A stretch of 42,060 nt of DNA from contig JAUNAK010000011.1 of assembly GCA_030527665.1 (NCBI GenBank), positions 13,162 through 55,221 of the forward strand, in the 5' to 3' direction. The notes under the pieces are model-generated. The model was not told the DNA's origin, did not search any database, and was given only the letters and a program-made list of their open reading frames with translations. The stretch is from Eubacteriales bacterium. Its GTDB lineage: Bacteria > Bacillota > Clostridia > Lachnospirales > Lachnospiraceae. Shown here one piece after another: positions 39,753-42,060 of this stretch. How positions within the stretch are numbered: the first letter of the stretch is position 1; the number at the start of each line of letters is the position of its first letter. A program made the translations under genes and the position numbers.

Positions 39753-41975
39753 ATGAACGAAAACAATCAGGTAGTATCCAATATCATCAAACGCAACGGC
39801 GAAGAAGCCCTTTTTGATATTCAGAAGATCTATAATGCCATTTCCAAAGCCAATACCGAGGTAGAGAAGATCCATCAGATGAATCACTACCAGATCCAAG
39901 CTATTTCCGACAACGTTGCCGCTCAGGTTGCCAAAGCGCAGCATGCTGTCAGCGTTGAGGATATCCAGGATATGGTCGAGACCGGCATCATGGAGATGCG
40001 CGGCTTTGAAGTTGCCCAGAAATATGTGCGCTATCGCTATAAGAGAACTCTCGCACGTAAATCCAACACCACCGATGACGGTATTCTTGCGCTGATCAAC
40101 CAGAACAATGAGGAAGTGAAGCAGGAGAATTCCAACAAGAACCCGGTCATCAACTCCACCCAGCGTGACTATATGGCCGGTGAGGTCAGCAAAGACCTGA
40201 CACGCCGTATCCTGCTGCCGGAGGAGATCGTTCGTGCCCATGAATCCGGAATCATCCACTTCCACGATTCCGATTACTATGCACAGAAGGAGCATAACTG
40301 CGACCTGATCAACCTGGAGGATATGCTTCAGAACGGCACCGTTATCAGCGAGACTCTGATTGAGAAGCCGCACAGCTTCTTTACCGCCTGCAACGTTACC
40401 ACACAGATCGTGGCGCAGGTTGCATCCAACCAGTACGGCGGTCAGTCCTTTACCCTCGGTCATCTGGCTCCGTTCGTAGACATCAGCCGTCAGAAGATCC
40501 GCAAACAGGTCATCGAGGAACGTGAAGCCTGCGGAGAATCCCTGGACGACACGATCATTTCCAAGATCACCGAGCATCGTCTGGCTGAAGAGATCAAGAG
40601 CGGAATCCAGACCATCCAGTATCAGCTCATCACACTGATGACCTGCAACGGACAGGCTCCCTTCGTAACCATGTTCATGTATCTGGATGAGGTTCCGGAA
40701 GGACAGACCAGAACCGACCTGGCTGCTATCATCCGCGAGGTACTTCTGCAGAGAATGCAGGGTGTCAAAAACGAAAAAGGCGTATGGATCACTCCTGCCT
40801 TCCCGAAACTCATCTATGTACTGGATGAGGATAATATCCATGAAGGTGCTCCGTACTGGGATCTGACCAAACTGGCAGCTACCTGTACCGCAAAACGGAT
40901 GGTTCCGGACTACATCTCTGCCAAGAAGATGAAGGAGCTCAAAGGAGATGTATACCCGTGCATGGGATGCCGTTCCTTCCTGACGCCGGATGACGGTGCC
41001 TGTGACAATGACAACAAATCCCATTCCGCTAATTTCGAGCAGGGAAGACATAAATACTACGGCCGCTTCAACCAGGGCGTTGTTACCATCAACCTGGTAG
41101 ACGTTGCCTGCTCCTCTGAAAAGGATATGGATAAATTCTGGAAGATCTTCGACGAGCGTCTGGATCTCTGCCATCGTGCCCTCCGCTGCAGACACGAGCG
41201 TCTGCTCGGTACCGTATCCGATGTAGCGCCGATTCTGTGGCAGTACGGTGCTCTTGCACGACTGAAAAAAGGCGAGACCATCGACAAGCTGCTCTTTGAC
41301 AACTACTCCACGCTTTCCCTTGGTTATGCAGGTCTGTATGAGATGTGCTACTACATGACAGGAAAGAGCCATACCGATCCGGAAGCAAAACCGTTCGCCC
41401 TGAAAGTTATGCAGCATCTGAACGATTCCTGTGCAAAATGGCGTGCAGCAGAGAATATCAGTTATTCTCTGTACGGTACTCCGATGGAGTCCACCACCTT
41501 CAAGTTCGCCAAATGCCTGCAGAAACGCTTCGGTATTATTGAAAACGTAACCGACCACAACTACATCACCAACAGCTACCATGTAAACGTCCGCGAGAAT
41601 ATCGACGCTTTCACCAAGCTGAAATTCGAGGCCGAGTTCCAGGAGCTTTCTCCGGGCGGTGCCATCTCCTATGTAGAGGTTCCGAACATGCAGGACAACA
41701 TCCCGGCGGTTCTCTCCGTTATGCAGTTCATCTATGAGAACATCATGTATGCAGAGCTGAATACCAAGAGCGACTACTGTGAGTGCTGCGGTTACGACGG
41801 TGAGATCCTCATCAAAGAGGATGAGCGCGGAAAACTGATCTGGATCTGCCCGAACTGCGGCAACACCGATCAGGACAAGATGTCCGTAGCCCGCAGAACC
41901 TGCGGTTACATCGGCACCCAGTTCTGGAACCAGGGACGTACCCAGGAGATCAAGGATCGCGTACTGCATCTGTAA
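39753..41975 (+). CDS. nrdD: Anaerobic (class III) ribonucleoside-triphosphate reductase
   Basis: A 740-residue glycyl-radical enzyme reducing NTPs to dNTPs without oxygen. An N-terminal ATP-cone (about 1-95, VVSNIIKRNGEEALFDIQKI) gives allosteric control. The central barrel has the active-site Cys in TTQIVAQVASNQYGGQ context and CMGCRSFLTPDDG. The C-terminal zinc site uses CECCGY and CPNCG, and the radical Gly718 lies in RRTCGYIG. The start at 39753 has AGGAG seven bases upstream; the in-frame ATG at 39705 overlaps a leader hairpin. The activase gene nrdG probably follows beyond the window. Two NrdR boxes and a structured leader precede it. Confidence 0.97.
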   Translation: MNENNQVVSNIIKRNGEEALFDIQKIYNAISKANTEVEKIHQMNHYQIQAISDNVAAQVAKAQHAVSVEDIQDMVETGIMEMRGFEVAQKYVRYRYKRTLARKSNTTDDGILALINQNNEEVKQENSNKNPVINSTQRDYMAGEVSKDLTRRILLPEEIVRAHESGIIHFHDSDYYAQKEHNCDLINLEDMLQNGTVISETLIEKPHSFFTACNVTTQIVAQVASNQYGGQSFTLGHLAPFVDISRQKIRKQVIEEREACGESLDDTIISKITEHRLAEEIKSGIQTIQYQLITLMTCNGQAPFVTMFMYLDEVPEGQTRTDLAAIIREVLLQRMQGVKNEKGVWITPAFPKLIYVLDEDNIHEGAPYWDLTKLAATCTAKRMVPDYISAKKMKELKGDVYPCMGCRSFLTPDDGACDNDNKSHSANFEQGRHKYYGRFNQGVVTINLVDVACSSEKDMDKFWKIFDERLDLCHRALRCRHERLLGTVSDVAPILWQYGALARLKKGETIDKLLFDNYSTLSLGYAGLYEMCYYMTGKSHTDPEAKPFALKVMQHLNDSCAKWRAAENISYSLYGTPMESTTFKFAKCLQKRFGIIENVTDHNYITNSYHVNVRENIDAFTKLKFEAEFQELSPGGAISYVEVPNMQDNIPAVLSVMQFIYENIMYAELNTKSDYCECCGYDGEILIKEDERGKLIWICPNCGNTDQDKMSVARRTCGYIGTQFWNQGRTQEIKDRVLHL

Positions 41976-42060
41976 GCAGCGATTCGGAAAGGTCCCTGGA
42001 AAAAGGAAAGTCCGGAAAGTCCGGAAAAAATTTTCCGGAAAATCTGAAAAAAGGTATATT

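Noticed and set aside
39696-41969. A 757-codon open frame on the minus strand opposite nrdD
   Set aside because: nrdD is complete with all catalytic motifs; the antisense frame has no recognisable domain and arises from codon bias.
41976-42060. A terminator or repeat after nrdD
   Set aside because: TCCGGAAA recurs and can self-pair, but the stretch is cut by the window edge and shows no clean stem with a T run.

Overview
The window looks like a chromosomal stretch from a moderate-GC member of the Clostridia (Firmicutes), most like a Lachnospiraceae gut commensal. The evidence is AddAB rather than RecBCD, an rqcP-divIC / tilS-hpt-ftsH cluster, an archaeal-type ProRS without an editing insert, a lysine riboswitch, a DUF4250 gene, secreted DUF5648-repeat proteins, AGGAGG ribosome sites and TTGACA/TATAAT promoters. 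This placement is inference from gene families; no 16S gene is present.

Layout. 1-344: a tandem 55-bp repeat and a tRNA-Lys. 505-3118: trmB, a long non-coding gap with a cluster of DnaA boxes, then the distal end of an addB-addA-aminotransferase operon that runs back to 10689. 10690-12334: hslO flanked on both sides by different non-coding elements with terminal inverted repeats. 12335-15585: a SAM methyltransferase, a DUF4250 gene and a membrane glycerophosphodiesterase. 15849-17744: an NhaC-family transporter behind a lysine riboswitch with its own promoter and terminator, so probably a lysine transporter. 17779-18591: a DUF2975-HTH fusion. 18592-19467: a gene-poor stretch with a decayed CRISPR array and a gene fragment. 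19468-25253: MATE exporter, two secreted DUF5648 proteins and an alpha/beta hydrolase, closely spaced on one strand. 25424-25623: tRNA-Tyr and tRNA-Leu. 25712-27808: a GH13 neopullulanase-like enzyme. 27809-28534: a gap with candidate small RNAs. 28535-33287: ftsH, hpt, tilS, divIC and rqcP. 33419-35943: a third secreted DUF5648 protein, lying between rqcP and the HU gene. 36199-41975: cca, then divergently proS and nrdD, the latter under two NrdR boxes and a structured leader.

All protein genes from 505 to 37539 are on the minus strand and the last two on the plus strand. Housekeeping themes are tRNA biology (three tRNA genes without encoded CCA, plus cca, tilS, trmB, proS), recombination repair (addAB), anaerobic dNTP synthesis (nrdD), and stress proteolysis or folding (ftsH, hslO). 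I found no clearly new protein system. The most unusual material is non-coding: the inverted-repeat elements around hslO, the 88-nt palindrome before tilS, the candidate RNAs at 28.0-28.3 kb, the switch-like nrdD leader, the DnaA-box cluster and the CRISPR relic.
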